The notes beneath the pieces are model-generated. The model saw nothing but the letters and a program-made list of their open reading frames with translations, was not told the origin of the DNA and did not search any database. From positions 9,497,312-9,561,311 of the forward strand of contig NC_092675.1 in assembly GCF_964355755.1 (NCBI RefSeq): DNA of 64,000 nucleotides, written 5' to 3'. Below are positions 12,901-25,965 of the stretch, in pieces. Position 1 is the first letter of the stretch. Every line of letters begins with the position of its first letter. The DNA is from Antedon mediterranea (Eukaryota; Echinodermata; Crinoidea; Comatulida; Antedonidae). The position numbers and the translations under genes are program-made.

Positions 12901-14935
12901 TAAAAAGTATATACCATGCATTCCAATTGAGTAGTATATTAGGCCTATGAAATAACATTTGGAGTTAAAGATGTTATTAAAGTTGATTTGGCGTCATCTA
13001 ACGTATGGTGACAATAGTAATAATAATGACCACAAACAATTGTTCACATGACACTAAGTAATAACGATGACCATCAAGAAAATCGGATTCGCAACAGCGC
13101 CAAAAATTCAACAAATTCATTATGTACGCCTACAATTGACTTGAACTGATATACCGACCGGTATAACAACTAAAAGGAAACTTAAACTTTATCATCATAT
13201 TCTTCCAAACGTTCGTTTAAATCCCCCTTCACTCATTAAAAATAAAAGGACACACGATGGCCGATGTTATTGTTCAATGTGGTCATTTCATCTTTGGAAA
13301 ATCTTCAGCGATAATAATGGAAAATTTTATTTGAAAATTCATATTGAACACCGCCCCCTATACTTAAATAAACAACACGTGACAGTCAATTCCTCTATTA
13401 TATTAGATTACACTAAACATATTACAAGCACGATGAATTGAATAATTAATCTATCTTTCGTTATGAATTGTGTTAACGCTATTTATTGCATAACTACATT
13501 TTCATTTAAGGTGTGCAACAATAAATGAACTAAACGAAATGTGCCTGTCATCTGGAATACTAATGTGAACGTTACAGATTTAAAGAGGCAGTCAAGACAC
13601 GTACGAGAAGAAAGAGAAACTTATTATCAGTACTTTAGTCTGCCATAAACAAAAATAAATGCGCATTATGTCCAGAACATTCTTACAAATATAGAAACGT
13701 CGATATACTGTACTAAATCATGGATTTCACCAAGGTATCTTAAAGTAAGATAATATTAAATAATCGCACTGCATACTTTGCTGCGTGTTAAAAGTGTATG
13801 CGCATGCGTGCATACTATAATCAGTTCCATCTAAACATTTAAATCTAAAAGGTCTTCTTATACCTAAATTGACACGTATGAAGTTAGGGCTAATATAGGC
13901 CTTTTTGCAAACCATTGACAGATGCACGATTTGTCTTTTTTTCACGTGTTCTCACGTTGCACAAGGCGTTGCACGAACCATGATTTCCTGTTCGCCAAAA
14001 ACTAGGCTATGTCAGTCTAGCTTATGTACTTACACTACTGGAGGAAACTGAACACATTGCATGCCTCTTCAGTTAATGTCTTCAACTTCCTGATGCTACT
14101 ATCCATCCATCTTCTTCATTGCCAGTCTTTCATTCTGACCCAATTCCTTGCGTAATTACTGCATGCTTTCTTTAATAATACGTCTTTGTGTTTCTATTTC
14201 TATACTTTCTTAAATAGAACGTACAACTGCGTGGAAAATGGAAATGTGCAATACTGTATTGTATGTCAAGCTCACCACGGTACCTTTAAGGACATACAGC
14301 GTTATGAAATTAATCATTTTGTTATCGTCTTGTCTAAATTCTCTTTCGATATCTATCTGGATGTTTGATGTTTAACGTCTCATAGTTGTCTACTATAATA
14401 AATAATAAAAACCACGGTGCGGTATTCTATAAAACATTCACGGATGACAGATAGACTTGAGAAGTGATAAACGACACATATGTGCCAGCATCATCACGAA
14501 TGAGGTGTCATGTGAAAATGTGACTTACTTAGTTATTGCAATAGTGTGTTGTTTGAGTCACGTATCGAAACATCTTCCATTGCTGACCTCCTTTTTTTAA
14601 TCAAGTTGTTGATTGGCTATTTGAGCGCGTGTTAATTTAAATATTTCAATTTGAACCACCTGAGACATAAACATCTCACCAAGTAGTATTCCACCATTAC
14701 CTGAATAACACTGTAAGTGCTAACTTCTATTTCTGTTTTCTCTCATTTCGACTATTATTACGACGACGTACATGTTGTGTGTTGTATGTTATTTCATATT
14801 TATAACTTTACCTATAGATAATAATCAATACGTGTATAAGATATACTGTGATACATGTTTTTGATCTAAACAAAGAGGGCTATCCTTCAATAAAAAAAAA
14901 ACCCAAAACATAACATATAATTTCATATAAAGAAC

Positions 14936-14968
14936 CATGGACCTATAAATTAGAATTATAGGTCCATG
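14936..14968. repeat. Perfect 13-bp inverted repeat
   Basis: CATGGACCTATAA (14936-14948) is the exact complement of TTATAGGTCCATG (14956-14968), with a 7-nt loop. It lies in non-coding sequence with no gene nearby, so a terminator role is not implied. Confidence 0.7.
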
Positions 14969-15449
14969 ATCAAATGTTCTATGTCAGTTGGTATCACAGG
15001 AAAGAAGTCATCTGGGTAGGTTCCACAAACAGAATTCAAACTATACTTATATACCTAATGATGCCGCTGATTGTCGTCCGTTTGGTGTATAAATATATAC
15101 CGTCTGTACGATAAATCTATACAATAAAAGGAAATAACGTTTGCTATTTCGCCTTCCATACCTATATAGACAAAAACCGCCACGATTGTTTAGAAATAAA
15201 GTTTGTTAATCGACATGCGAGTAGCGAACATCAACGCCTATATCAACCATGTAATTCCTAATATCTAATCTATTGAATTATATGTTTTTATATTTAAAAG
15301 GTACCGTAGATCAGGGTTTATAATAGCTCTTTGCAACCACACCGAATAACTCGTGACAGAGGTGAAGCAGAACAATCAATTTTATATATGAAAATACTGT
15401 TTATACTTCTTTGCTTGTTTGTTATTTTGGTGATACACACCAAGGATAG

Positions 15450-15570
15450 CTAGACTTGTTCCGGTGGGGTCCTTCTTGGTGAATTAGACAGTTCACCGGG
15501 AGACGATCCCCTACTTCTGCGTTTATGTTGCACACGGGACCAAAGGCTTAACGTCTCATCCGGAAGACGG
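15450..15570. other. Unidentified mixed-composition repeat-like block
   Basis: About 120 bp, including GGTGAATTAGACAGTTCACC (itself near-palindromic), GGGACCAAAGGCTTAACG and CATCCGGAAGACGG, stands out in composition from its AT-rich flanks. It looks to me like a repetitive family common in marine invertebrate genomes, but I cannot name it and see no second copy in this window. Confidence 0.25.
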
Positions 15571-16419
15571 TGTTGAACTTTTAGAATAATTTCAGAAGTT
15601 TTTTAGAAGTAATTTCATTACATTGTAGTCCTAATTGACACACAAAATCGACACGATTCAGTACTATATTATATATACGGAAACCTCGGGACATGACATA
15701 CATTACGGTAACATTCCGCGCTAATATTGTAACGTACGTGCATGCTCGATTGCGAATAACCAAACCTGTCCGAAGCGACGATTTGAAATCGAGGTATTGT
15801 TCAAATTGTTATTGCAACTACAACGTTAGAGCAACTTCAGAGTCTCTAACGGCGTCATTAATTAATTGATATTTTTTAGTGAAAGTATCAATTCATATTA
15901 GGCTATTATAACTAAAACAATAACAAATATTAAAATAGAGGATTAAAAATGAGTTATCAAATCGAAAATAAACGTCGTAAACATTTCTCACAAATTAACT
16001 TTTTAAAAAATTAATAAGGTTGCTTTATTACGAAGCGAATTAAATTAAAACAATACAGCAAAAAAAAAAACCCAATATAGTTTGTTTTACCGTACCACCA
16101 TGTGTCTCGCATACAATACTCCAGAATTTCTCTTAAATATAATATATAATAGTTTGATATTGTTTAATAGATTTGTTAAACTAACGGTATTGACATTATG
16201 ATACTATTTACTATTTGTTTGTAATAAAATGTCTTCGAAAAATGCAGAACCATTAACTTCCACCATATCTTTTTATACTCAAGCTTTGTGTTGAAGTCAT
16301 TTTGTAAAAAAAAATACAATCCTATAGTAAATTGGTTTGATAAACATTTCTATAACGTTATTTTAGTTTATTGATATTTTTATTTACATACGTTAAAGTT
16401 TCTTCTAGGCTGACACACC

Positions 16420-16900
16420 TTGCTTTTGTTGAAGCATTTCTCACATCACGTGACGTGTAGCTACAATAACGGCCGCGCTCACACGTTCCACGTTAATTTG
16501 AAATTGAGTGTTGAATTATTGATATTAATGCGCCGTATCAAATTGGGCGCCAACGAAGCGAGTTTTCTGTCTCTTTCTCCGATTTTCATCATCCATCAAA
16601 CCCAACGAGCTGTTGATGATTAATCCATTGTCTTTAGCCGCGTCGTAATTAATGTTTTTCCCGTCAGCCACTGTCCTGCTGCTGAGCAATACCGAGAATA
16701 TGAAATTATATAAATAAAGGCCTGCCATGCTTTTGGGACCGACAAATCTATTGCAACACATGGAAAGCACTTGCCCAAACGGTTGCATTTCGTATCGATT
16801 AAGCACACAGTCACACAGTACCAGGCCTCATCAATGTGGCATTACCAACATAGGGAGCACCGATATCTCCTCATTACATAAGGGCCTAAACCATGATGCT
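16420..16900. other. Candidate conserved regulatory element
   Basis: This ~480-bp block is less AT-rich, has no repeats and few stops in several frames on both strands (a 93-codon minus frame at 16806-16525 and others). It contains TCACGTGACGTG near 16445, homeodomain-type TTGATGATTAATCC and GTAATTAATG, and an ATTGTC Sox-type core. Mutually overlapping frames with no recognisable domain favour a constrained non-coding element over a gene. Confidence 0.3.
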
Positions 16901-17148
16901 AATTTCTGTTACAGTAATTTTATTATAATTACTATAGACAGGCTATACTATTTTAAATACGCCTCATATCGCATGAAGTAAACCTTTCACGAATGGTTGT
17001 ATATTCATAGAAATTGAGTAGGAAAAAACATATTTTTATGACATTATGCATTACCGGTATCAGATAAACCCACAGTTCAATGGTCCTATCGTATACTGCA
17101 GTAAATTACCAATATATACGATATATAATAATATAATAAACGATATTC

Positions 17149-17320
17149 TTAATCTTGGTTCCCACCAGGACGCAACGTCAGGACGTATTAAATGTAACAC
17201 AATTATACAATTGACCAATCACGACGTGATATGAATCATTCTGATCGTCGTCGTTGGTCAAATTACATTCGTTGTGCTTTCGTTCGTTTTTGCGTTGCGT
17301 CCTAAAGGAAGTACCCGTAT
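17149..17320. mobile_element. Foldback MITE, family A copy 1
   Basis: The left end CTTGGTTCCCACCAGGACGC and the right end GCGTTGCGTCCTAAAGG are inverted relatives of each other, and the interior has TTGACCAATCACGACGT facing CGTCGTTGGTCAAATTAC. A TTAA lies at the left boundary. The right terminus is diverged. The same ends and interior recur at 28.17, 30.86 and 63.71 kb. No transposase is present. Confidence 0.75.
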
Positions 17321-18460
17321 ACAAACACACCTTTATTACTGATCCTATAAATTTAAGAAAATAAAAAGCAGACATTAAAACGCACGAATCATGTTGCTGT
17401 GGGACAGGTTAAATCTTCGCCGGATTGTCTGTAACATATCGTCTGTCCAAGGTTTACGAATTCATCAAGTTGGCACAAATATGTTATCCATACTAACGTT
17501 ACTATGACTACATAGGAAGTTCAAATGGTATTTATTCTCATTTTGCCATAAAGATGAGAGAGGAAAACGATAATTATCTAAATATCATTCGGCGATGACA
17601 AGTACATTGGCGTACTGTATTTTATTTGAATGACACTAATTTCATTTCAGAATTGATGAGCCTGTGATGGTCGATATGTCGTTGAGATAACAAGAGAGAT
17701 TTTCAAAGTGAATAATGCATAGATACTTGATAGGATCTTCAATTTCAGACAGAGGAACCTGTGTATATAAAACCATAAAGCTTAGCTGGCAGCATGAGCC
17801 AGCCCATCAATCAAATATGATCACTGCCCATCAATCATCCAACCTGTCATAGTTTCAGGCATTAATGTTAAAGGTGCCGAGTAAGTGATTGGCGACCAGG
17901 AAATGTTAGGTAATTTTAACTTGCGCGAACTACACTGATGACGTCAAGTAAGTCAATATAAAACCGGAGATTAAACGCACGCGGTCAGCTCATCTTTAAA
18001 AGCGCCATAGTTTCCCTTTAAATCACAAACCTTTAATCCTTCAATAATTGTATAGATTTTTTATGACAACTCTAAAAAATGATGTGCTTTGTCATACATT
18101 CACCTTTCATCGTTAACGAGAAAATATTAACGCGAGTATGTTCATATTATAATTTGAAAACACAGAGATTTACGATTATCTGTTAGAGTATTCTAAGCCA
18201 AAGCCAATGTGATTTCCGAGAGATTATTATATGATTTGACAACATATAAAAAATTGAAACGTAGATAATAAACGAAGATGCCATTAACAATCAGAAGAAA
18301 CCAGGCCTATATTAGGAAATCAATTCATTTCACAATTAATTCACCAATTCTTCATCTTAGCGTTTTCATAAGAATATGAGAAAGGGTAGCAATAAAAGTT
18401 GATTAAACAAATGGCAAAAAGTGCGGATGAGGACACCGACGATACGTACGGTCTACGACG

Positions 18461-18790
18461 ACGATGGAATCGGAAAGATTGCCGGTGAAATGACGATAAA
18501 AGTTCGGAAGACGACGGTGACCATGCTCATACGATGGAATGGGAAAGAGTGCAGGTGAAATGACGATAAAAGTGCAGAAGACGACGGTGACCATGCTCAT
18601 ACGATAGAATTGGAAAGCGTGTCAGTGAAATGACGATAAAAGTGCGGAAGACGAAGGTAACCATGTTCATACGATGCTTACGATGGAATGAGAAAGGTGC
18701 CGAAGATGATGACATGACGACGAAAGTGCAGAATATGGTGACAAAGCTCACAATGGAATGAGAAGGTGCCGAAGATTATGAAGAAGTTCA
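18461..18790. repeat. Tandem repeat with 70-bp unit, ~3 good plus ~2 degraded copies
   Basis: Units start at 18461, 18531 and 18601 with ACGATGGAAT or a variant and end CCATG(C/T)TCAT; each carries GTGAAATGACGATAAAAGT. Shorter diverged copies (CGATGGAATGAGAAAGGTGC, then AATGGAATGAGAAGGTGCC) follow to about 18790. A 70-bp period is not a multiple of three, so the overlapping minus frames here are repeat shadows. Confidence 0.88.
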
Positions 18791-19262
18791 TCGATGAAAT
18801 TGAATTTAAGGATGCCAACGACGTGAAGTTTGTACAATTAAATAGTTATATTGTTTTTCTCTCAGTAAACATCGATATTTCATGGCGATCTTAAGAATGA
18901 TTAAATACCTTCACGCGAAAACACAATTAGAACGGATGCATATATCTAGGTTTTTCTTATATTATTAAATAATTCGTATATGAATTGGGTTGATAGCATT
19001 TATGTTGGACTAATGATGCCTGCTGAGCTAATTAGAAGTCATCATTGATGCTTCGATGCCTATCGAAGGAAGTTCCTACTTATTGAAATGATTAAGTAGA
19101 CCTATTTTTAAGGTTTAACGTCCCTTCCTATTTAGTGATAGGAAGTAAAGCTAGAACATTATAATGGGTCTGATAAAATATTAATAGTAAATGCTGAAAG
19201 AGACAACCAATATTTGGAGCTGTCGACGAATATAGTGATACTCTGTTGATAAAGACGACGAC

Positions 19263-19284
19263 GATGATGATGATGATGATGATG
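19263..19284. repeat. (GAT)n microsatellite
   Basis: Seven uninterrupted GAT units follow several GAC units (GACGACGAC), giving a trinucleotide tract of about 30 bp. Confidence 0.9.
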
Positions 19285-20056
19285 GCACGTGACGATAGAG
19301 AGGATGATGACAAAGAAAGATGATAGTTTAGTTTGTCCTTTTTTGTAGGCCTAAGAAACGCTACAAAGCTCATTTTTACTATATTACCATACGGTAGTCT
19401 AGTACGCAAATGTGAATGATACTTATTTTAGTTATTTTAGAACAACTAAAAATACTGTATATACAATACAATAAATAAGTACAAGGGCCAAAAAACGTAT
19501 TCGTATTGAAATAAAATCCTCAAAAGAAAAATGATAAATGCATACATGAAAGAATGAAAGACCTTTGATATCGTCAGTGAGGTTGCCAAAATGTGATAAC
19601 AGATATGATATGAATCACAGTGATCATTCAATTATAGAACAAAATATAATAACCACCATGGTAATAACGAAAAGAATGATGGTAACTTAGAAAATCGTTG
19701 AAATTAACAGATGCACACGAACATTATAATGGATGGAATGATGAAACCAATAAATAATAAAAGATGAAGAAGAATATGATGAAGTATTGGAGACGACGTT
19801 CCTAAGAATTAGAAAAATGATTAAAGCTCAATATTCTAACCTTAGGCAAGTATGAGTGATAAATCATAAATGTACACAGCATATAAATTGATAAACGAAA
19901 TGTTGAATAATTAAATGAATGACTACATTAATTGTCGCAATGAAAAATGTTACACGATCGATAGATACACGTACCATGAGGAGTGCACGTATACACGATC
20001 GGTGTAATGAGAAGCGCACTAGCATTTAAGTACATCCATAATAAAAAGGCAAATAG

Positions 20057-20168
20057 CCGTATGAACCATTCTCTCAAAGGCCCACATGATAACTTGTATA
20101 TAAAGGGTATAGTGGTATGATACCGTATGAACCATTCTCTCAAAGGCCCACATGATAACTTGTATATA
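20057..20168. repeat. Exact 46-bp direct duplication, period 66 bp
   Basis: CCGTATGAACCATTCTCTCA through GATAACTTGTATATA is identical at 20057-20102 and 20123-20168, separated by a 20-bp spacer. Identity over 46 bp indicates a recent event. Confidence 0.9.
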
Positions 20169-21702
20169 TAAAGTTATAATAAACTACAGATGCACGGTAC
20201 TCGTTCTTAGATTTGATTTCTATCTATTTTGTAGTTTGTGGAATTTGTAACACATTAAAATAAAATTACATAGGCTTAATTTAATATTATAATTATATGA
20301 CATTATATATATATATATTTTGGCATCGAAACTCAAATCAAAAATAAAGAAAATAGTATTTAGGCCTCGTTAGCTAAAGGAGTCCGTGTATTTTCTTCTG
20401 TGTATTTATTGTATAAACTTCAATGGAGAAAGAAAGTATAAACGGGCGTATGCTACATTTAATACATTTATATTTGTAAAGTATTTAACGGGACCATTCC
20501 TTGACAAGTTATTTCCCCTTAATACTTAAAGCGGGAAATGAACATAAAATGCTTTCCTTTTCGTATTATGCAAATGTGTTTTGTTAATTCCAAGTGACTT
20601 ATTGATGGTAAAGAGCAATCAGGCGTGACGTGGTGCGCGCTTCATCTAGGCTCATAAAACTCGATTCGATATTCTGTTTAAATCTTATGGGCTCTCAAAT
20701 CCGGTGTCGATCCACAAGAAATCAATTTTTAATGCACGGCCATCAATCAACATGTAATTTATATAATAAAACATTTGACAGGATGAAAAAAGAGACTCAG
20801 TTTTATGTACATTAAGTAAAATTAATCAATTTGATGATAAGCATTCGTTGCGTGTCACTCGCCAATTTAAGCAGGGACAGGAATACTTGGTTTTTCTAAC
20901 CATGTTTATCATAATAATTAAATTCATTAAAAAACAGCAGAACATATTAAAAAGCGCTCTCCCGTTAATGTCCACGCGCAGGTTTAGATTTTGTTGTAAA
21001 TGTATTAAATGAACGAAGAAGATGAACGTTTCACATGCTGTGTCATAGATTTTTTGCAAGTTTTTAAGTTCGCTCTCATAAATCATATAAATTCGCGTTA
21101 CTACTCAGTTATCGTAAGAATGATGAACAGTCTAAAATCGGCAATATATTTCAAGCTGTAATGGTCAAACTTCGACGACGGATTTAAGACTAGATTGTGG
21201 TCAGTATTGCAGTTATAGCTTGTGTATTCTACTCACGTTCGCCTTTGCTTGATTAATTTCTCTTGATTTTCGTGTGATTTGTTGGACTCAAAAGTCGTGA
21301 CGTGTACACACACCGATAGCGGATATTTCCATAAATGAATTAATCACTTTATTTTTGCTGCAATTTAAAATCGTGTATAGTCTGTTTGAAAGTCAGTTTG
21401 AGAAACAAGAATTACTGGATAATGCAAAAAAACATTGAAATGGTTTTAAAAAATAAATAGAATTTATCATAGGAAAAGTAATTATCCTAAAGAAGGATGG
21501 GGAAAAAATAATCAATTAAAATCAAATTAGGTAAACCCCAATCAACTAAATACTGGAATGGGGAGGACGTAAATTCAATGATTCCCGTAAACTGCTCATC
21601 AGGAGTGCGCCGATAAACAACAAAACTGCACAAAGAGCAAATCTGTCTCTTAGATTAACAAATGATATTTAACAGTAATGGATCTTAAAATTATATTAAA
21701 TA

Positions 21703-21797
21703 AAATCCACCACACGTCCTAAAATCCACCACACGTCCTCAAATCCACCACACGTCCTCAAATCTACCACACGTCCTAAAATCCACCACACGTCCTA
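21703..21797. repeat. Minisatellite, 5 x 19 bp
   Basis: AAATCCACCACACGTCCT plus one variable base (A or C) repeats at 21703, 21722, 21741, 21760 and 21779, with one T-for-C change in copy 4. There are no spacers between units, so this is not a CRISPR array. Confidence 0.95.
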
Positions 21798-24700
21798 AAC
21801 GATTATTCACACGCCAAATGTGAAACGATAACATTGTTTAAAGTTTCTTAGTCTTGTCCCCCAGCCGTCATAATGCTGTCGGTCACAGATGGTTGCTCAT
21901 CATTTTGTCGGTTTTATTACCGTTGTGTTGATGTAAGTGGTTGAGTTGAGTCCGGGCGCGTCCGACATAAAACTGCTCATGACTGTAGGAAGAGAGGCGT
22001 GAAGTTGCTGTTTAGGGGTTTATTATCGAAGCGTAAAAGGGAACACTCCTCAAAACATGTGATTTAACATAAACGAAGAGATTTCCTCCGTATGGCACAT
22101 TCGGCGTCTTGGTGTAAACCCCGGCTGTCAACAGAAAATGTCGGACAAGCTCCCGACAATATATTGCTCGGCATGGCTAACAATTTGTGTATTCGATTAC
22201 TCCACTGATGATGACATTTCAGATGATATATTACCTCATTTCACAAAGAATGAAATATTTATTTTAGCTTCTCATTTTAGTCTAAATTGGATGTGTTGTT
22301 CGAGACGACACGGGGAAATCGAATGCAAATTAATTAAAAAGTGACATTTTCGCCTGATAATGTATGGAACGTTTTCTGACTTGTTGGCATGTAGAAAAAA
22401 AACATGGAGCGGTAGAATACGTAGCCTATAGGTGCGTCTGACGTCGGCAGTTTGATTCCCGTGGGATGTCACGATATTAATGATTTTCAGAAAGTTTGAA
22501 TACAAATGAATAAGGGCTATTTTCTGTTAAGCAGGAATAATCGGTTATTAACCGATTTTTTTTTAATCGATTATTTTTGGACAGCGTTCGGCGCACAAAA
22601 TGACATAACCGATATGATATTCACCTAAAATTAATGGAAAAAAGGTAAACCAAATCACTGAGATGTATATATAAACAAATTGACTGATATTGATTGAATT
22701 GATTAACCAAATCCACCGACTGATAGATTGATTGATCGGCTGATGCTAAATACGCATGTAAGACCTTAAATCTTATTATTTTGTTTAAAACATTCTATAG
22801 ACCTAAACAAAAATAAAATAATATCCAAATACAGATACTGAGTTGGGTGAGTTAAGGCAGTAAGATTTGTTTTGAAATATTCAGAAAGAAATTGGATAAT
22901 TTAGGTTTAGGCTACATTTACACTGGAGGTGTGTGAATGTTTCAAGATATAAATCTAAAAGTAAATTTGAAATATCATGCATGCGCATGCATGTATTTGT
23001 ACAATAAAGTTATTAAATAAAAACGCTCGATCAAAAACTAACTTTATGAATTTTAAATCCAAACTGGACGAAACTTTTTAAATAACACTTCTAAATAATT
23101 ATATTTGCCACGCGGAGTTAAAGTTAAACAGATAAGTATGTATCATGACTGTAATGTAACAAAAAGATAACATTTGTTATTTTTTCTTAGTTGTCAGAAA
23201 GAATGGACCACATAATGTGTATACGTTAACTAGTTGTGACTGGCTGTTGGTCATTCCCTTTGTTACAACGTGTGAAAGCCCGCAAGTGTAAGAATCAACA
23301 TTACACCACGATTTGGCACCATCTTACATGTGTTAACGTGATGCTTCGAGTATCGTCAGTTTGGCTACAACCATATTGTTTGATGATGATTTATCTCGCA
23401 AGCTAGATCACAAACAACGCATCAATCACATAATATATGTGAGATAACATCTACTGGATCTCGTAATTGCATCGATTGCCTATAGATCGTCGCATTATTC
23501 TAATCTTCGTCATCTTTTATTTTCGTTTTAACTTCAGGAGAAGCGTGCGACGGATTGAAACACACTTATGAAACTGTACGATGAAGAAAGTCGGAGACTT
23601 TTATCAACAAGAGATTAGTAGTGCTAGGTTATCGATTATTTTCTATGCTGAAATGAAGCTATTATCTACTACTGTATACAATTCGTAGAAATACAACAGT
23701 ATAAAAAATATTAATAATAAAAAGTGTCCTTGATTCTATATTACTTATAGGCCTAATGTTGTTGATACTTTAATTTTGTTAGAATTTTGACTCAACATGT
23801 GGCGTAAAAATTTCTTCCTTGTCTGGTAAGCAAAGATGTCTATAATTAGCGTATTCAAACATAATTATGACTAATAGTGATAATGATAACAAATTAGAAA
23901 AACTGACAACAATGAACAATGAAAAATGACCACTTATTTTACCAACAAAATCTGAAAAACCAAAAAAGTATGCATAAAATAAGTTAGAAAAATGTATATG
24001 ATTTCATTTTTACGAGAACTATTTTTAGTCTAAAATTCTACTGAGTAATATTTTAATAATTGCTTTTGATAATGTCTTTCTTTTTCCTGATGCTTTTTAA
24101 ACCATATTTATTGTTTTGTATTTCGTTATTACATTTTTAATGAGCGTTGTTAGCCTAAAAAGTGTGTTCTTAATATCATATCACAAGAGAGAGGCAAACA
24201 GACTATGACGTCATCACACAGCATAAAAGAGTTCATGGCACAGATATTGGTAACTCTGCTTTCGCTCGTAAACTTTCATTATCATTAAAAGGAAAGTGAC
24301 TGAAAAGATTATCAATGACACCGGTAATCTAAAAAAAGACCACTTGTCAGCTAAGTATCTGTCTATCAATCAATATAGCTCATCTTCTTTCACTTTAAAT
24401 CACTGTAAAGACAATCTGTTACCTTACTTACTGTTATATTCTTTCCTAAAGATAACATCTATTCTATTTTGAACATGTGAAAGAAAGAATAACTATTTTT
24501 ATCCAGAAAAAAATAGGTTATAGTCAATTACATTAGGACAATAGAGGAGTACTTTATCGATATACTATCGTTCATAGTTCAATAGTAAGACAAACTGCCG
24601 GTCACGCCCTGTAGTCTTCCAACACTATCAACACCAACAAAGCCTCACAGTTAAATTAAGTATTGTCAATGTCATCTTGATGACGTATGTATGTTTATCT

Positions 24701-25965
24701 ACTTTAAATATTATATACATTATACTACTGTATTTTAATATTTGTAATCTTTTCTATCCATTTTTTCTTTAAAATGATGATTTTTGTTAACGTTGCTAAA
24801 GTGATATATAAGTAAAACTATATCCTTAATCGATTTAAATAAAGACAGACAAGCGTCCTATATTGTAATTCCATTGTCATCGAGTGTTACCACGCACAAG
24901 AGAAGAATTGCTGAGACAAGCTCTTTAATTCTAACTACTTTTTCTGAATGATTGATAGTCGTTTGCCTTTACAAATTCCATTTGTAAATTAAAAAACGTC
25001 GACTCTTCTGGGAGTTGTAAGCCTCACTTTTTTGCTAGAAATAAACGGTTTAAATATACGATATAGCTGTGTAATTAAGCTAAGGCGTCGTGGCTATGAG
25101 CAACTATATAGTCCCATTCGTTAAAACTGCTTATTAAGATTCAAAAGTAATAAAGGTCATTTTATCAAAGTTAATCTCCCAAAAAAAAGGACCTATGTTG
25201 GCAAACAGATGCAGCGAAGGAGATCGTATCGTTCATGCGTACTTCGTATACGAGTAAATGCATTCACTTTTATAACCAGTACAAGTTAAGAAGCCTATCA
25301 GCCCTTGACTATGTCAACTGCCCGAGAGCGGGTCGTACGCATCCGTCATGCGTTATTTATACAAAGCGTGCAATAAAAGCAGCCTTATTAACTTTAGGCA
25401 TAATATAACTTACTCAATAAGTTACACCCAAATAAGAGCATTGGTGAACCAACAGCACCCTCTGTACACGTGTAGCTCTTAGACAATAATATTACATGAA
25501 ATGAAGAGGAAATACACTGCTTAAACAGACGAAAGTTCATTTTAATTTCTAACGCGTCAAAAAAGACTTAGCCCTAAATATTATTTAAATTTACAATTAA
25601 AAAATAAGAAAGGTCTATTTTAATGTAAACGGTATGTTATATGCCTTCATTCCGTTTCAAACTAACTAACATAAACGTTTTGTAAGGTCATTTTCTTAAA
25701 GCGATTGAACTTGACTGAATCATTTTTTTCTGTCATATTTTGACAGAACGAATAGGAAACGAAATAACCAACAATGACAGATACAATTTATTCCTGCCCA
25801 TAATGTTTTCCTCTCAAACGTTAATTCATGAAAATGCTCCGAACGAAATATTACTAAATAAATAAACTATTAGTATTGAATAGTAGAGAATTTTCTTGGT
25901 AGAAAAAATACTAACGGAGAAATACGATACGACGGTTTGTGGTCAGTGGTGGCGATGGCCCCATG
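21798..25965. other. Non-coding region with two less AT-rich blocks
   Basis: Blocks at about 21840-22130 (GTTGAGTCCGGGCGCGTCCG) and 25190-25480 (GTTATTTATACAAAGCGTGC, then AATAAAAGC, a posterior-Hox/Cdx-type site) are repeat-free and could be regulatory. The rest is AT-rich, with GATT-rich simple sequence near 22680-22745. Confidence 0.5.
22539..22557. repeat. Palindrome AATCGGTTA-T-TAACCGATT
   Basis: Two perfect 9-bp arms flank one central base, followed by TTAATCGATTATTT. A related string (TAACCGATTGTTAATCGATT) occurs at about 41920-41940, so both may belong to one dispersed family. Confidence 0.55.

Larger units (their letters stand above)
9937..17148. other. Non-coding region, mostly AT-rich
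   Basis: It contains GATT-rich simple sequence near 11040-11190, the hairpin at 14936, the unidentified block at 15450 and the candidate element at 16420. No convincing coding sequence was found. Confidence 0.65.

Noticed and set aside
18403-18751. Minus-strand open frames of 65-74 codons
   Set aside because: They lie in the 70-bp tandem repeat, whose period is not a multiple of three, so they are repeat shadows.
21703-21797. CRISPR-like array
   Set aside because: The 19-bp units are head-to-tail without spacers, in animal DNA; it is a minisatellite. The same applies to 31318-31427.
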